Positions 44,918 through 57,310 are shown, numbered from the stretch's first letter. The stretch: DNA of 64,000 nucleotides from Aliidongia dinghuensis (GCF_014643535.1 NZ_BMJQ01000001.1:496001-560000), one strand, 5' to 3'. Numbers and translations are program-made. The notes: generated by a model from the sequence alone, not told the origin.

Positions 44918-46180
44918 ATGACCGCGGCGCCCTCCTTGGTCGAGCAGGCCGTCGCCCATCTGAACGCGCGGCGCTACGCGGAGGCGGCGACGTTGTTCCT
45001 GGCCGCGGTCAATGCCGTGCCGACCGACGATGAGGCCTGGCGCGGTCTCGCCGTGGCGCTGGCCCTCCAAGGCCGGCTCGGCGATCTCATCGGGCTCGCC
45101 GATTATCGTGAGCGCCGCCGTGGCGATGGTTTCCTGTTCTGCCACGAGGCGCTGGGCCTGCTTCTGACCTATCGCCTGCACGGCCATCTGCGGGCGCTCG
45201 ACGATGCCCTGCCCATGGCGAGCGTCTACAAACCGCCGGCACTCTACCAGGCGGCCTGTGCCGATCTGCTCGATGGCGCCGAGGATGCCGCCTTCGCCCG
45301 GCTCGGTCGGTTCAAGGAGCTTGTCCGCGCTGGGGCGGGCCAACTGCCGATCGGCGCCGACAGCCATTTCAACATCGCCTATCGCCAGGGGACGCTGATC
45401 GAGGACGTGGATTTCGTCGCCGGTCTGGCCGAGCCCGCGGCGGTCGCAGCGCGGCTGCCCGCGACCGTTCGGGAGCTCGATGCCGGCGCCGGCGGGCGGC
45501 CCTACGTGCTGGCGACGGCCTGCGACCGGCATTATTTCGAGCGCTTCGCGCCGGGCTTCGTGCGGAGTGCTGCGGCGCAGATGCCGGGGGCGGCGCTGCA
45601 TTTCCATGTGATGGCGGCGGACGAGGCGAGCCGTTCGCTGTTCCGGGCGCTCACGGCCGAGGCACCGGGGCTGGCACTCAATCTCTCGACCGAACCCGAC
45701 AGCGCGCTCCGCAGCGGCGCCTACTACGCCTCAGCCCGGTTCCTCGTCGGGCCGGATCTGCTCCGGCACTATCGGCGGCCGGTCGTCCTGCTGGATGCCG
45801 ATGTCGGGTTCCTGCAGCCGCTCGACCCGCTGGTCGCGGCCGCGGCCGGATACGATTTCACCTGCTTCCGCCACGACGGCGCCGGGCCCTGCTCGCGCTA
45901 TCCGGCCGTGCTCGGCGTCTGCGATCCGGGCGCTGGCGGACAGGCGTTTCTGGAGCGGGTCAGGCTGTTCGTGCTGGCGAAGCTCGAGATCGAATGGCCG
46001 TTCAACTGGATGCTCGATCAGGCGGCCTTGGCCTCGGTCATCCGCTGGGTCCGCAAGACCCGGGGGGAAACGGGCGTCGGCATTCTGAACGAGCTGGTGG
46101 GGACGCATTTCCAACCGTGGCTGCGATCGGTCGGCGGCGATGAGAAGGCCGCGCTGATCCGGGCAGCGAGCGGACAATAG
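44918..46180 (+). CDS. TPR-containing putative GT-A glycosyltransferase
   Basis: Protein of 420 residues. The first 150 residues form TPR-like helical pairs (QAVAHLNARRYAEAATLFLA, DEAWRGLAVALALQGRLGD). The later half resembles a GT-A fold: RPYVLATACDRHYFERFAP, YYASARFLVGPDLL and a DxD-type motif in VVLLDADVGFLQPLD, then CFRHDGAGPCSRY. A glycosyltransferase role is inferred from these. ATG 44918 follows GGGGGAC. It sits between panB and a chemoreceptor. A TPR-linked glycosyltransferase could modify flagellin, as known for FlmG-type enzymes, but nothing here proves it. Confidence 0.7.
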   Translation: MTAAPSLVEQAVAHLNARRYAEAATLFLAAVNAVPTDDEAWRGLAVALALQGRLGDLIGLADYRERRRGDGFLFCHEALGLLLTYRLHGHLRALDDALPMASVYKPPALYQAACADLLDGAEDAAFARLGRFKELVRAGAGQLPIGADSHFNIAYRQGTLIEDVDFVAGLAEPAAVAARLPATVRELDAGAGGRPYVLATACDRHYFERFAPGFVRSAAAQMPGAALHFHVMAADEASRSLFRALTAEAPGLALNLSTEPDSALRSGAYYASARFLVGPDLLRHYRRPVVLLDADVGFLQPLDPLVAAAAGYDFTCFRHDGAGPCSRYPAVLGVCDPGAGGQAFLERVRLFVLAKLEIEWPFNWMLDQAALASVIRWVRKTRGETGVGILNELVGTHFQPWLRSVGGDEKAALIRAASGQ

Positions 46181-46268
46181 GGGACGGCAACGCGAAACAG
46201 CGAGCGTCGGCGCGCGGCTAGAGATAAGCGCATGAATGCACGAGCCGCGCGCGACAGGGGAGAGCGAA

Positions 46269-47927
46269 ATGGGCATGTCGGCACGTCTGCGTAACTTCAA
46301 CTGGACGATCGAGCGCAAGCTCGTCGCCGCCTTTACGGCGGCAATCCTGGTCGGGTTCCTCACCATGATCGGGCTGCAGGCGCGCGACCAGCGCGCGAGC
46401 CTGATCGATCTGGCCGTGGCCGACCTCACGGCCAAGACGACCCAGCTCGGCAACGCCATGCGGATCGGCTTCATGGGCCACGACGGCTCGGCCATCGAGA
46501 CCGAGTACAAGCCGATTGCCGACGCGCCCGACACCCAGCTCGCGAGCCTCGCCGCGTTCAACGACGACGGCTCGCTCTTACTGAAATTCGCGAACGACAA
46601 GCTGAAGTCGTCGGTCGATCTCACCCAGATCCTGGCCGGCGCGCCGAACGTGCTGGCCAAGGGCGAGAACCTGATCAAGGCGACCGATACCCACCTGATC
46701 GTGGCCGTGCCGGTGATGAGCCTGCGCGGCACCAAGGTGATCGGCGCGCTCGCCATCGCCTGGAGCCTCGATGCGCAGAATGCGGCGGTCTCGAAGGCGC
46801 TCCGGAGCCAGACCATCGTGGCGCTGGTCGTGATGATCGTGCTCCTGGGCCTGCTCGCGTTCCTGCTGCGTCGGCTGGTGGCGCGCCCGATCCTCGACAT
46901 CACCGAGGTGATGCGCCAGCTCGCGGCGGGCGAGACCGGCGTCGCCATCCCGGCGACGAACCGCCGGGACGAGATCGGCGCCATGGCGGCGTCGGTCATG
47001 GTCTTCCGCGACAATGCCGAGGAAGTGATCCGGATCGAGCAGGAGCGGGAGGCGCAGAAGAGCCAAGCCGAGGAGGCCCGGCGCCAGGCGCTGCTGCAGC
47101 TTGCGGCCCGGCTCGAGAGCAGCGTGAAGACAGTTGCGGACTCGGTCGCAGGTGCCGCGAACCAGGTCGAGCACAGCGCCCGCTCCATGGTCGAGGCGGC
47201 CGAGACGGCGACAGGCCAGTCCTCGGCGGTTGCGGCCGCGTCCGAGGAAACGTCGGTCAGCATCCAGACGGTGGCGAGCGCCGCCGAACAGCTGACCGCC
47301 TCGATCGACGAGCTGGGGCGCCAGGCGGCCGGCTCGGCGAGCGTCGCCGAGGGCGCCGTGCAGGAGGCAGGCGCGACCTCGAACAAGGTCGAGCATCTCG
47401 AGGCCGCGGCCGGCCGCATCGGCGAGGTCGTGAAGCTCATCAGCGACATCGCGGCCCAGACCAACCTGCTCGCCTTGAACGCCACGATCGAGGCGGCGCG
47501 GGCCGGCGATGCCGGCAAGGGCTTCGCCGTCGTGGCGAGCGAGGTCAAGAGCCTGGCGGCGCAGACGGGCCGCGCGACGGAGGAGATCACGGCCCAGGTG
47601 GCCGCGATCCGGTCCGCCACTCAGGAAGTCGTCTCGGCGATCCACGGCATCGAGGGGACCATCACCAAGATCAGCGAGATCGCCGGCGCCATGACCGCCT
47701 CGATCGGCCAGCAGGGCCAGGCGACGCAGGAAATCGCGCGAAATATCCAGCAGGCGGCGACCGGTGCCGGCGAGGTGTCGGAGAACATCATCGGCGTGAC
47801 GCGGATCGCGGGCGAAACCGGCCGGAGCGCCACCGACATCCTGGGTGCTGCCGGCGATCTCGTCCGGCAGTCGGATCTCTTGACCCAGAGCCTGAACGAG
47901 TTCCTGGCGGCGGCGCGCGCGTCCTAA
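46269..47927 (+). CDS. Methyl-accepting chemotaxis protein
   Basis: Chemoreceptor of 552 residues. TM1 is about 17-36 ([20 protein letters not shown]), then a periplasmic region of about 140 residues (possible single Cache-like), TM2 near 178-198 ([19 protein letters not shown]), HAMP ([20 protein letters not shown]) and the signalling domain with [23 protein letters not shown] 46269 follows GGGGAG. It has no C-terminal tethering pentapeptide. Ligand unknown. Confidence 0.93.
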   Translation: MGMSARLRNFNWTIERKLVAAFTAAILVGFLTMIGLQARDQRASLIDLAVADLTAKTTQLGNAMRIGFMGHDGSAIETEYKPIADAPDTQLASLAAFNDDGSLLLKFANDKLKSSVDLTQILAGAPNVLAKGENLIKATDTHLIVAVPVMSLRGTKVIGALAIAWSLDAQNAAVSKALRSQTIVALVVMIVLLGLLAFLLRRLVARPILDITEVMRQLAAGETGVAIPATNRRDEIGAMAASVMVFRDNAEEVIRIEQEREAQKSQAEEARRQALLQLAARLESSVKTVADSVAGAANQVEHSARSMVEAAETATGQSSAVAAASEETSVSIQTVASAAEQLTASIDELGRQAAGSASVAEGAVQEAGATSNKVEHLEAAAGRIGEVVKLISDIAAQTNLLALNATIEAARAGDAGKGFAVVASEVKSLAAQTGRATEEITAQVAAIRSATQEVVSAIHGIEGTITKISEIAGAMTASIGQQGQATQEIARNIQQAATGAGEVSENIIGVTRIAGETGRSATDILGAAGDLVRQSDLLTQSLNEFLAAARAS

Positions 47928-48026
47928 CAGGGGCCCGGCTCGGGAGCCTGCGACCGGCCGGCGGTTGCCGATGCCGCCGGTCCTGGAGGATCATGGCGTC
48001 CGGACCAGCGGAGGGACGGGCGGCAG

Positions 48027-48701
48027 ATGCGGAGCTTTGGGATCGTCCCGCCGGGTTCGTGGCTCTTGTGGGCGATGCTCGTGCTCGCGCTGGCCGCGGC
48101 CCCCCTTGCCGTGAGGCCGGGCAACGCGACGCCGGCGTCACCCCCCATGCAGCGCATGCTGATCGGCGCCGGCTGCTACCAGATCGCCGGCCATGCGAGC
48201 GGCCCGGTGCCGGCCTATTGCCTCGACCAGGACGGCAGCACGCCGCGCCGCGGCGTCATGCTGGGCGAGACGCCGGCACTGGGGGCGGCGACCGTGTCGG
48301 TCGGCGGCGAGACCATGTCGCTTGCAACCGCGCTCGCGCGCCACGTGCTGCGCGTCGAGGGCACTGATGCGCCGGACCAGCTCTCGCTCGCCAACACGAC
48401 GGACCTGCCCCTGTCGCTCTGCGTCGACCAGCCGGTCGTGGTCATGGGCAACGGCATCGGCTACAGCCGCGATCTGGCGCGAGTCTACGACCGGATCGAC
48501 GCGTTGATGAGCGCTGATCGGGCGCCGCCCGCGCCCGACGAGACCAACCGCCACGAGCGGCTGCAGCAAAGCCTCTGGTCGCTGGTCAAGGCGGTCGACG
48601 ACAAGGACTGGGCGGACCGGGCCCGGCTCGGCGGTGCATCGGCGCCGCCCAACGGTGCAGACTGTCCCGTCGCGGGTGCTACCACCGTCTTGTGCCATTA
48701 A
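48027..48701 (+). CDS. Exported protein of unknown function
   Basis: Protein of 224 residues with an N-terminal hydrophobic segment (WLLWAMLVLALAAAPLAV) that may be a signal peptide or anchor. The mature part has AGCYQIAGHASGPVPAYCLD, TLARHVLRVEG-like and SLCVDQPVVVMGNGIGYSRD, with five Cys residues that could form disulfides in the periplasm. I do not recognise the family. It lies between a chemoreceptor gene and the hybrid kinase gene, all on the same strand. Confidence 0.65.
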   Translation: MRSFGIVPPGSWLLWAMLVLALAAAPLAVRPGNATPASPPMQRMLIGAGCYQIAGHASGPVPAYCLDQDGSTPRRGVMLGETPALGAATVSVGGETMSLATALARHVLRVEGTDAPDQLSLANTTDLPLSLCVDQPVVVMGNGIGYSRDLARVYDRIDALMSADRAPPAPDETNRHERLQQSLWSLVKAVDDKDWADRARLGGASAPPNGADCPVAGATTVLCH

Positions 48702-48789
48702 GTCCGATGAAACTGCGGTTCTCGTTGCAAAGCGCCGCGGTCTGGCGCAAAGCTTATGGAAACTGAGGAGTTTCGGAGCCGCATCCGTA

Positions 48790-51498
<2,709 letters not shown>

Positions 51499-51704
51499 TC
51501 CTTTAGACGCCGTCATCAATCCGTCGCGAGGCTTGTGCTAGGTCTCCGGCCCCCGTCCCAGGTCGCATCACCACGGCCGGCCGTATCAACGGCCGAATCC
51601 GTGGCGATGCGGCTTTGGGGGCCGCTTCATCGCCTGATTGCTCTTTTCGGGCGCTGCCCGGTGGCTATGATCGGCCGTCGAGAAAACGTGAGCGGGGATT
51701 TCGG

Positions 51705-53075
51705 GTGGAAATCGGCAAGATGGCGATCGCCGCGGCGGCGCTGATCGAGGCGGGCGACGTCGAGGCGGCGCAGGTCCAGATTGTCGACCGGCTGCGCGAG
51801 CGGCCCGAGGATCCGGCGCTCTGGGCGGAGGCGGGTTTCTTCCTGCAGCACATCGGCAGCGACGAAGACGCGCTCGGCTGTCTGGAGCGCGCCTGGGCGC
51901 TCGGCGGCCGGGACATCCGGATCCCTTATTATCAGGGCCTGGCCAGCCGCGCACTCGGCCGGCCGGCCGAGGCCGAGAGCCATTTCCGCCAGGCATTGGC
52001 GCGCGATGACCGTTACGGCGATGCTTGGCAGCATCTGGGTCTGGCGCTCGCCTACCAGGGCCGTTTCGACGAGGCCGTCGCCTGCCTCGAGGCGGCGCGC
52101 GTCCGGCTCGAGGATGGCGCCAGTCTCGGCGACCGCATCTGGCGCACCCGGTTTCAGGCCGGCCAGTGGGATGAGGCCTGGCGGCTCTGCGAGGCGAGCG
52201 TGCCGGCGGACCTCGACGAGCGCTGGCAGCAGATGCATGGCACTGGCCATCGCCGCTGGCGCGGCGAGCCGCTCGCGGGGCAGGAGATCGTGCTGTTCAG
52301 CCACGGCGGCAACGGCGACACGATCCATTATTTCCGCTATCTCGACCGCGTGCTGGCCGCCGGGCCGGAGCGGGTGACCCTGCTCGTCCAGCCGGGGCTG
52401 GTTTCGCTGCTGAGAGCAAGCCCGGCCGTGGTCCGCGCCGGCGCCGAGCGGGTCCGCGTGCTCGAGGACGCGGCCGCGCTCGAGGACCGGCCCGGCTATT
52501 TCATGTGGTTCGAAGGGCTGGCGATGCTTCACCGCGCCCGACCGGACGATGTGCCATCGCAGCCCTATCTCATGCCGCCGCCGGAGCGCGCGGCGGTCTG
52601 GGCCGAGCGGCTTGGCGGCACGGGCCGCAAGATCGGGGTGGTCTGGCGCGGGTCGCCCGCCATGCCCGAGGATCACTGGCGCTCGGTCCCGCTCGACCAG
52701 GTCGAGCCCCTGTTCGGGGTCGCCGGGACCCGCTGGTTCGCACTTCAGCCGGGGCCGCTGCCCGAGGACGAGGCGGCGATCCTGGCGCGGGCCGGCGTGG
52801 CCGACTTGTCCGCAGACCTCGCCGATTTCACCGAGACCGCGGCGATCCTGGCCAATCTCGACCTGCTCATCACCATCGACAGCGCGCCCGCGCATCTGGG
52901 CGGGGCGCTTGGCCGACCGACCTGGATGCTGAACCGCGCCAGCTCGGAATGGCGCTGGGGCTGGCGGCAGACCGAGAGCTTCTGGTACCCGTCGATGCGG
53001 CTCTTCAACCAGGAGCACCTCGGCGACTGGGCGCCCGCAATCGCAGAGGTGCGTCAGGCGTTGGTCGCGGGGTAG
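51705..53075 (+). CDS. TPR-glycosyltransferase (GT9-like)
   Basis: Protein of about 456 residues. Residues 10-160 hold TPR units (DPALWAEAGFFLQHIGSDED, AESHFRQALARDDRYGDAWQ, GLALAYQGRFDEAVACLEAA). The rest looks like a heptosyltransferase-type GT-B domain: LFSHGGNGDTIHYFRYLDRV, GVVWRGSPAMPEDHWRSVPL and DLLITIDSAPAHLGGALGRP. This combination is widespread in alphaproteobacteria, in one case for flagellin glycosylation. GTG 51705 fits GCGGGGAT; ATG 51720 is an alternative. Substrate unknown. Confidence 0.82.
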   Translation: MEIGKMAIAAAALIEAGDVEAAQVQIVDRLRERPEDPALWAEAGFFLQHIGSDEDALGCLERAWALGGRDIRIPYYQGLASRALGRPAEAESHFRQALARDDRYGDAWQHLGLALAYQGRFDEAVACLEAARVRLEDGASLGDRIWRTRFQAGQWDEAWRLCEASVPADLDERWQQMHGTGHRRWRGEPLAGQEIVLFSHGGNGDTIHYFRYLDRVLAAGPERVTLLVQPGLVSLLRASPAVVRAGAERVRVLEDAAALEDRPGYFMWFEGLAMLHRARPDDVPSQPYLMPPPERAAVWAERLGGTGRKIGVVWRGSPAMPEDHWRSVPLDQVEPLFGVAGTRWFALQPGPLPEDEAAILARAGVADLSADLADFTETAAILANLDLLITIDSAPAHLGGALGRPTWMLNRASSEWRWGWRQTESFWYPSMRLFNQEHLGDWAPAIAEVRQALVAG

Positions 53076-53082
53076 TTTCTCC

Positions 53083-53176
53083 CGTCATCCCCGCGCAGGC
53101 GGGGATCCAGAGCCACGGGCACGATCTGAGATAATTTTTGCTGCAACCCTGGATTTCAGCCGGCGCGGGAATGACG
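53083..53176. repeat. Dispersed intergenic palindromic repeat, copy 2
   Basis: Arms are CGTCATCCCCGCGCAGGCGG and CTGGATTTCAGCCGGCGCGG followed by GAATGACG. It matches copy 1 at 2105-2200 in arms and in the inner GCAACCCTGGATT. It lies between two converging genes, where it may also end transcription. Confidence 0.85.
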
Positions 53177-53188
53177 ATGAAAGGCCCA

Positions 53189-54199
53189 TCACCCGTTGCG
53201 GAACGTGTAGCTGTAGCCGTTGATCGCCGGCACGCCGCCCAGGTGTGCGTAGAGCACCTTGGATCCGGCCGGGAAGAAGCCCTTGCGGACGAGGTCGATC
53301 ATGCCCTGCATCGATTTCCCCTCGTAGACCGGGTCGGTCATCATGCCCTCAAGGCGGGCCGAGAGCCGGATCGCTTCGACCGTCTCCTTGGACGGCACGC
53401 CATAGGCCGGGTAGGCGTAATCCTCGATCAGCACGACGTCGTCCGCCGTGATGTCCTTGCCCTGGACGAGTGCCGAGGTCTTCTGGGCGATGTCGAGCAC
53501 CTGCGCCTTGGTCTGCCCCGGCGTACCGGAGGCGTCGATGCCGATGACCCGGCGCTGCCGCCCGTCGGCCGCAAAGCCCACGACCATGCCGCCGTGGGTG
53601 GAGCCGGTCACGGTGCAGACGACGATATAGTCGAAGCGGAAGCCCAGCGCTTGTTCCTGGACCCGCACCTCCTCGGCGAAGCCCACATAGCCGAGCCCGC
53701 CGTACTTGTGGACCGAGGCGCCGGCCGGGATCGCATAGGGTTTGCCGCCCTTGGCCTTGACGTCCTCGAGCGCGGCTTCCCAGCTCGCCCGGATGCCAAT
53801 GTCGAAGCCTTCGTCGACCAGCTGCACCTCGGCACCCATGACGCGCGACAGCAGGATGTTGCCGACCCGGTCATAGACCGCGTCCTCGTGCGGGACCCAG
53901 CTTTCCTGCACCAGGCGGCACTTCATGCCGATCTTGGCCGCGGTCGCCGCCACCATGCGCGTGTGGTTCGACTGCACGCCGCCGATCGAGACCAGCGTGT
54001 CGGCGCCGCTCGCGATCGCGTCAGGTACGATGTACTCGAGCTTGCGCAGCTTGTTGCCGCCGAAGGCGAGGCCGGAGTTGCAGTCCTCGCGCTTGGCATA
54101 GATCTCGACGCCGCCGCCCAGATGGGCCGACAGCCGGTTGAGCTTCTCGATCGGCGTCGGGCCGAAGGTCAGCGGATAACGGGCGAATTTCTCGAGCAT
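53189..54199 (-). CDS. acdS: 1-aminocyclopropane-1-carboxylate deaminase
   Basis: PLP enzyme of 336 residues that opens ACC, the plant ethylene precursor, to ammonia and 2-oxobutanoate. The sequence is that of true Acd[18 protein letters not shown] with PLP Lys K50, [10 protein letters not shown] with S77, PAYGVPSK with Y266, [10 protein letters not shown] with Y292 and E293, and [11 protein letters not shown] with L320. The Glu and Leu separate it from D-cysteine desulfhydrase. ATG 54199 follows GAAGGGC. It is divergent from the Lrp-type acdR. It suggests a plant-associated life. Confidence 0.96.
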   Translation of the reverse strand: MLEKFARYPLTFGPTPIEKLNRLSAHLGGGVEIYAKREDCNSGLAFGGNKLRKLEYIVPDAIASGADTLVSIGGVQSNHTRMVAATAAKIGMKCRLVQESWVPHEDAVYDRVGNILLSRVMGAEVQLVDEGFDIGIRASWEAALEDVKAKGGKPYAIPAGASVHKYGGLGYVGFAEEVRVQEQALGFRFDYIVVCTVTGSTHGGMVVGFAADGRQRRVIGIDASGTPGQTKAQVLDIAQKTSALVQGKDITADDVVLIEDYAYPAYGVPSKETVEAIRLSARLEGMMTDPVYEGKSMQGMIDLVRKGFFPAGSKVLYAHLGGVPAINGYSYTFRNG

Positions 54200-54279
54200 G
54201 ACGGGGCCCTTCGCGGCAATGAGGATCGTGTGCGCAGCATAGGGCGTCAGCTGTGAAAGGTGCTCTCGAGTTTCGATAT

Positions 54280-54360
54280 AATTCTTCGCCGATAGTCTGT
54301 ATATCGATGAATGACTGCCGAAGAATTTCATGATTTTGGGGAAGAATGAACGAATCTTCC
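54280..54360. promoter_or_regulatory. Repeated GAAGAAT/ATTCTTC sites between acdS and acdR
   Basis: AATTCTTCG (54280-54288) and CGAAGAATT (54319-54327) are perfect inverted arms 30 bases apart. GGAAGA (54340-54345) and TCTTCC (54355-54360) make a second inverted pair across the acdR start codon. Repeated sites of this kind suit an oligomeric Lrp-type protein such as AcdR, which is known to bind the acdS promoter. Confidence 0.55.
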
Positions 54361-54825
54361 GAACAACCTGAGCTCGACCGGATCGATCTCAAGATTCTCC
54401 GCCTGCTGCAGGCCGACGGCAGCATTGGCAATGCGGAACTGGCGAAGCGGGTCAACACCAGCCCGGCGACCTGCCATCGCCGCACGCAGCGCCTGTTCGC
54501 CGAGGGTTACATCAGCGGGGTGCGCGCGCAGATCGTGCCGCAGCGGGTCGACAAGGGCGCGCTCGTCCTCGTCGGCGTCGTGCTCGACCGCTCGACGCCC
54601 GAGAGCTTCGCCGCGTTCGAGGCGGCCGTGCGGCGCATGGCGATCGTGCTCGACTGCCACCTGGTTGCCGGCGATTTCGACTATTTCCTCAAGATCCGGG
54701 TGCGCGACATGGCGGACTTCAATCGGTTGCATGGCGAGAAGCTGATCGCGCTGCCGGGGGTGCGCCAGACCCGGACCTTCTTCGTGATGAAGGAGGTCAT
54801 CGACAACGCGCCGCTCGAGTTCTGA
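54346..54825 (+). CDS. acdR: Lrp/AsnC-type regulator of acdS
   Basis: Regulator of 159 residues. The N-terminal helix-turn-helix is [20 protein letters not shown] with [19 protein letters not shown], and the C-terminal RAM ligand domain has [19 protein letters not shown] and [18 protein letters not shown]. Divergent placement from acdS, as in Azospirillum and other acdS bacteria, supports the name. A Lrp-like protein here activates acdS and senses ACC or a related amino acid. It overlaps its own putative site. Confidence 0.92.
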   Translation: MNESSEQPELDRIDLKILRLLQADGSIGNAELAKRVNTSPATCHRRTQRLFAEGYISGVRAQIVPQRVDKGALVLVGVVLDRSTPESFAAFEAAVRRMAIVLDCHLVAGDFDYFLKIRVRDMADFNRLHGEKLIALPGVRQTRTFFVMKEVIDNAPLEF

Positions 54826-54834
54826 GCGGCCGGC

Positions 54835-56487
54835 TCATGCCGGCTTCTTGCCCTTGTCGAACGGCATCGGCTGCCAGTGCGGATCCGGATTGTCGTGCCC
54901 GAAGGCGATCATGTCCGTGGTCGGGCGACCGTAGAGGAAGCCCTGGGCGTAGTGCGCGCCGATCCGGCTCGCGACCGACGCGTGGTCGACGCTTTCGATC
55001 TGCTCGACGATGATCTCGCTGCCATGGGCGAGCGCCATGCCGATGACGGTCTCAAGCGTCTTGAACTCGCGCGGATCCTCGATCGCCGCGCGCAGGAACG
55101 GCCCGTCGATCTTGACGTAATCGGCCGGCAACGAACGCAGCGTCTCGAGCGAGGTCGAGCCGGCCCCCAAATCGTCGATGCAGAGGCGGTGGCCGCGTGC
55201 CTGCAGGTCGCGCAGGATCGCTGCCATCGCCGGATAGTCGGTGATGCCAGCGGTCTCGGTCACCTCGATCATCAGGCGCGGTGCCTGGGCGGCGTGGGCG
55301 GCGGTGATCTGGTCGAACCGGGCACGGAACAGCGAGCTTTGCAGCGACTGGGCCGACAGGTTGATGGCGATCATCGGCTGCCAGCCGCTCTTCTCGTGGC
55401 TGGCCATGGTCGAGAGCACCGCCTCGGCCAGGATCAGGTCGTAATCCTGGATGAGGCCCGTCTCCTCGGCAAAGCGGATCCAGGGGCCGATCGAGGCCAC
55501 GCCCGAGATGCGCGACAGTGCCTCGAAATGATGGGTGCGGCTGTCCGTGAGCCGGACGACCGGCTGATAGACCACCTCGATCCGGCGCTGCGCCATGATC
55601 CGGCGTGCCGCGGCCACCTGCTTCACGGTTTCCGACAAGAGGGCGGTGGCGCCGTCCTTGAGCGAGCGGACATTGAAGCCGCCCGGCCGTGCCTCGGAGA
55701 AGCGGCGGATCGAGTAGGCAAGCGCCCGGGCCGAATCCGCCTCGTCGAGCCCGCCCGAGTCGAACGACAGATCGAACACCTGGACTGGCGAGGGCAGGGC
55801 GGCGCGCTCCAGGATCTCCTCGATGCCGGCGACGATCTCCGCCTCTGTCACGCCACGGGCGCGCACCAGGCCGAAGCGGCCGGGGGCGAGCGGGCTCGCG
55901 AGCTCGCCGCCGGCTGAGACCGAGCGCAGATAGGCCATCAGCTGCGGCAAGACCTCGGCCAGCGCCGCCGGGCCGCGCTCGTCCGCGAGCTTCTGGAGGC
56001 CGTTCAGCATCAGGAAGGTCATGCCTTCCTCGACCTGCGCCTCGGAGGCGACCGCGAGCCGGTGTGAGGCCGCGGCGGTAAAGCGCTCGGCCTCGCTCTG
56101 GCCCGCGACCTCGGGTGCGCGGGCGAGCATGCTGGCCAGGATCAGGCCCAGCTGCAGCGTATCGCCGCCGTTGAGGGGCCGGCGGCCCCCCAGGATGAAG
56201 TCGATCGGCTTGCCCTGATATGACGTGAGCCGGACGCGCGTGAGCCCGATCGTGCCCGTGCTGATGAGCCGCTTCAGGAGATGGCCCATGAACTCGCGAT
56301 CAGCCGGGGCGACCAGCGTGTCGAGCGACTGGCCGACGAGCGTCTCGGCCGGTCCGTCGGCAAGCCCGCATGACGCGCCGGCAGCGAAGCGAACCGTCCC
56401 GGCGAGGTCGATTTCGACGAGCAGGTGGGCCGTCGCGAAGGCGAAGCCCACGAACCGGTCCCGTTCCCGCTTCAGAATGTGCGGCAT
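54835..56487 (-). CDS. EAL-domain protein (cyclic-di-GMP phosphodiesterase candidate) with N-terminal PAS-like domain
   Basis: Cytosolic protein of about 550 residues. The first 120 residues look PAS-like (FAFATAHLLVEIDLAG, TLVGQSLDTLVAPADREFMG). A central segment lacks a GGDEF motif. The EAL domain has FEALSRI for EALLR, IAINLSAQSL, LMIEVTETAG, LCIDDLGAGSTSLETL, DYVKIDG and IIVEQIESVDHA, ending YAQGFLYGRP. Key Glu, Asn, Asp and Lys residues are kept, so phosphodiesterase activity is plausible. ATG 56487 follows GGGGAC. Confidence 0.88.
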   Translation of the reverse strand: MPHILKRERDRFVGFAFATAHLLVEIDLAGTVRFAAGASCGLADGPAETLVGQSLDTLVAPADREFMGHLLKRLISTGTIGLTRVRLTSYQGKPIDFILGGRRPLNGGDTLQLGLILASMLARAPEVAGQSEAERFTAAASHRLAVASEAQVEEGMTFLMLNGLQKLADERGPAALAEVLPQLMAYLRSVSAGGELASPLAPGRFGLVRARGVTEAEIVAGIEEILERAALPSPVQVFDLSFDSGGLDEADSARALAYSIRRFSEARPGGFNVRSLKDGATALLSETVKQVAAARRIMAQRRIEVVYQPVVRLTDSRTHHFEALSRISGVASIGPWIRFAEETGLIQDYDLILAEAVLSTMASHEKSGWQPMIAINLSAQSLQSSLFRARFDQITAAHAAQAPRLMIEVTETAGITDYPAMAAILRDLQARGHRLCIDDLGAGSTSLETLRSLPADYVKIDGPFLRAAIEDPREFKTLETVIGMALAHGSEIIVEQIESVDHASVASRIGAHYAQGFLYGRPTTDMIAFGHDNPDPHWQPMPFDKGKKPA

Positions 56488-56631
56488 GCCGCGTCCCCGT
56501 CTTCCACGGACGAGCACCGATCCGGCGGGAAGACAAAAGCGCCGGATGCGCAAAAAAGTGACACAGCACCGCGATGCTGAGAAGAGTTTGTCGCGCGTTC
56601 CGCGACCAGAGGTGTAGCCGGTGCCTGCAAA

Positions 56632-56673
56632 GCTATGCCATCGGGGCTATGCCATCAGAGCTATGCCATCAGG
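56632..56673. repeat. Three tandem 14-bp units
   Basis: GCTATGCCATCGGG, GCTATGCCATCAGA and GCTATGCCATCAGG run in tandem. Because 14 is not a multiple of three, each unit shifts frame. The last unit forms the final codons and the TAG stop of the opposite 74-residue reading frame. Confidence 0.85.
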
Positions 56674-56885
56674 CCGGCCCGGCGAATCCGGCGCTTCAGC
56701 TCGGCGACGCCGGCAGCGATGCGTTCGGCCTCGTTCTCGATCTCGCCGAAGGCGAGCCAGAAGTCGACCCGGTTCTCCGCAGTGAGGCCGGCGAGCGCCT
56801 CCAGTTGCCCGAGCGTCGACGCCTGGTCGATGAGCGGCTCGAACGCGCCGCGCTCGGCATCGGGCGTGTTTCGGGGAGACGGCAT
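56661..56885 (-). CDS. Small hypothetical protein, 74 residues
   Basis: Possible small protein with a helical composition: AFEPLIDQASTLGQLEALAG, DFWLAFGEIENEAERIAAGV, then AELKRRIRRAGLMA. No ribosome site is clear and I do not recognise a family. It is supported mainly by absence of a better gene in this gap and by typical codon use; it could be non-coding. It ends in the 14-bp tandem repeat. Confidence 0.4.
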   Translation of the reverse strand: MPSPRNTPDAERGAFEPLIDQASTLGQLEALAGLTAENRVDFWLAFGEIENEAERIAAGVAELKRRIRRAGLMA

Positions 56886-56923
56886 GGCGACGGCGCTCGG
56901 CTGGACCCAGGGGCGGCTCGCGC

Positions 56924-56957
56924 AAGATAGCGCGTCGTGGAAGATAGCGCGTCATGG
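56924..56957. repeat. Tandem 17-bp duplication
   Basis: AAGATAGCGCGTCGTGG is followed at once by AAGATAGCGCGTCATGG. It lies between the hypothetical gene and the tRNA terminator. It is probably a slippage product. Confidence 0.8.
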
Positions 56958-56965
56958 CCCCGACG

Positions 56966-57003
56966 AAAAAGGGCCCGACCGAATGATCGGCCGGGCCCTT
57001 TTT
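56966..57003 (-). terminator. Strong terminator of the tRNA-Ala gene
   Basis: AAAAAGGGCCCGACCGA, loop ATGA, TCGGCCGGGCCCTTTTT: 17-bp stem with one mismatch, flanked by A and T runs, so it works in either direction. It starts 18 bases past the tRNA 3' end. Confidence 0.92.
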
Positions 57004-57020
57004 CCACTGAACCGGACGGT

Positions 57021-57096
57021 TGGTGGAGCCGCGGGGAATCGAACCCCGGACCTCGACATTGCGAACGTCGCGCTCTACCAACTGAGCTACGACCCC
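57021..57096 (-). tRNA. tRNA-Ala (anticodon CGC)
   Basis: Read on the minus strand, 76 nt including encoded CCA. Acceptor GGGGTCG pairs with CGGCTCC and contains the G3-U70 pair diagnostic of tRNA-Ala. The D arm has GCTCAGTTGGTAGAGC, the anticodon stem-loop CGACG-TTCGCAA-TGTCG gives anticodon CGC (codon GCG), and the T arm is CGGGGTTCGATTCCCCG. It is followed by a strong terminator. No integrase or attachment duplication is visible next to it. Confidence 0.96.
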
Positions 57097-57310
57097 ACGC
57101 CGAACCGTTCGGTGACGGGTTGTATGTCGTCGCGAGGCCCCACATGTCAAGTCGCCTGTGCGGGCGAAAAGCGGCTATGCGTTAGGCTTATGGCATCGGC
57201 TGCGACCTGCTCGCGAAGGCTGTCCCGCAAGGCCTGCGCTTGCGTGCCGCCGCGCCGGACGCTAGGGTCCGCGCTCCGTATCCTGTAACAGACCGGCCGA
57301 CCGCACCGTC

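Noticed and set aside
53189..54199. D-cysteine desulfhydrase instead of ACC deaminase
   Set aside because: The Tyr-Glu pair (292-293) and Leu 320 typical of real ACC deaminase are present, and an AcdR gene is divergent.
56632..56673. Start of a CRISPR-like array
   Set aside because: Units are only 14 bp, directly adjacent without spacers, and there are no cas genes.
57021..57096. tRNA-Ala as an integration site for a genomic island
   Set aside because: No integrase and no repeat of the tRNA 3' end was found in the flanks, and neighbouring genes look native.
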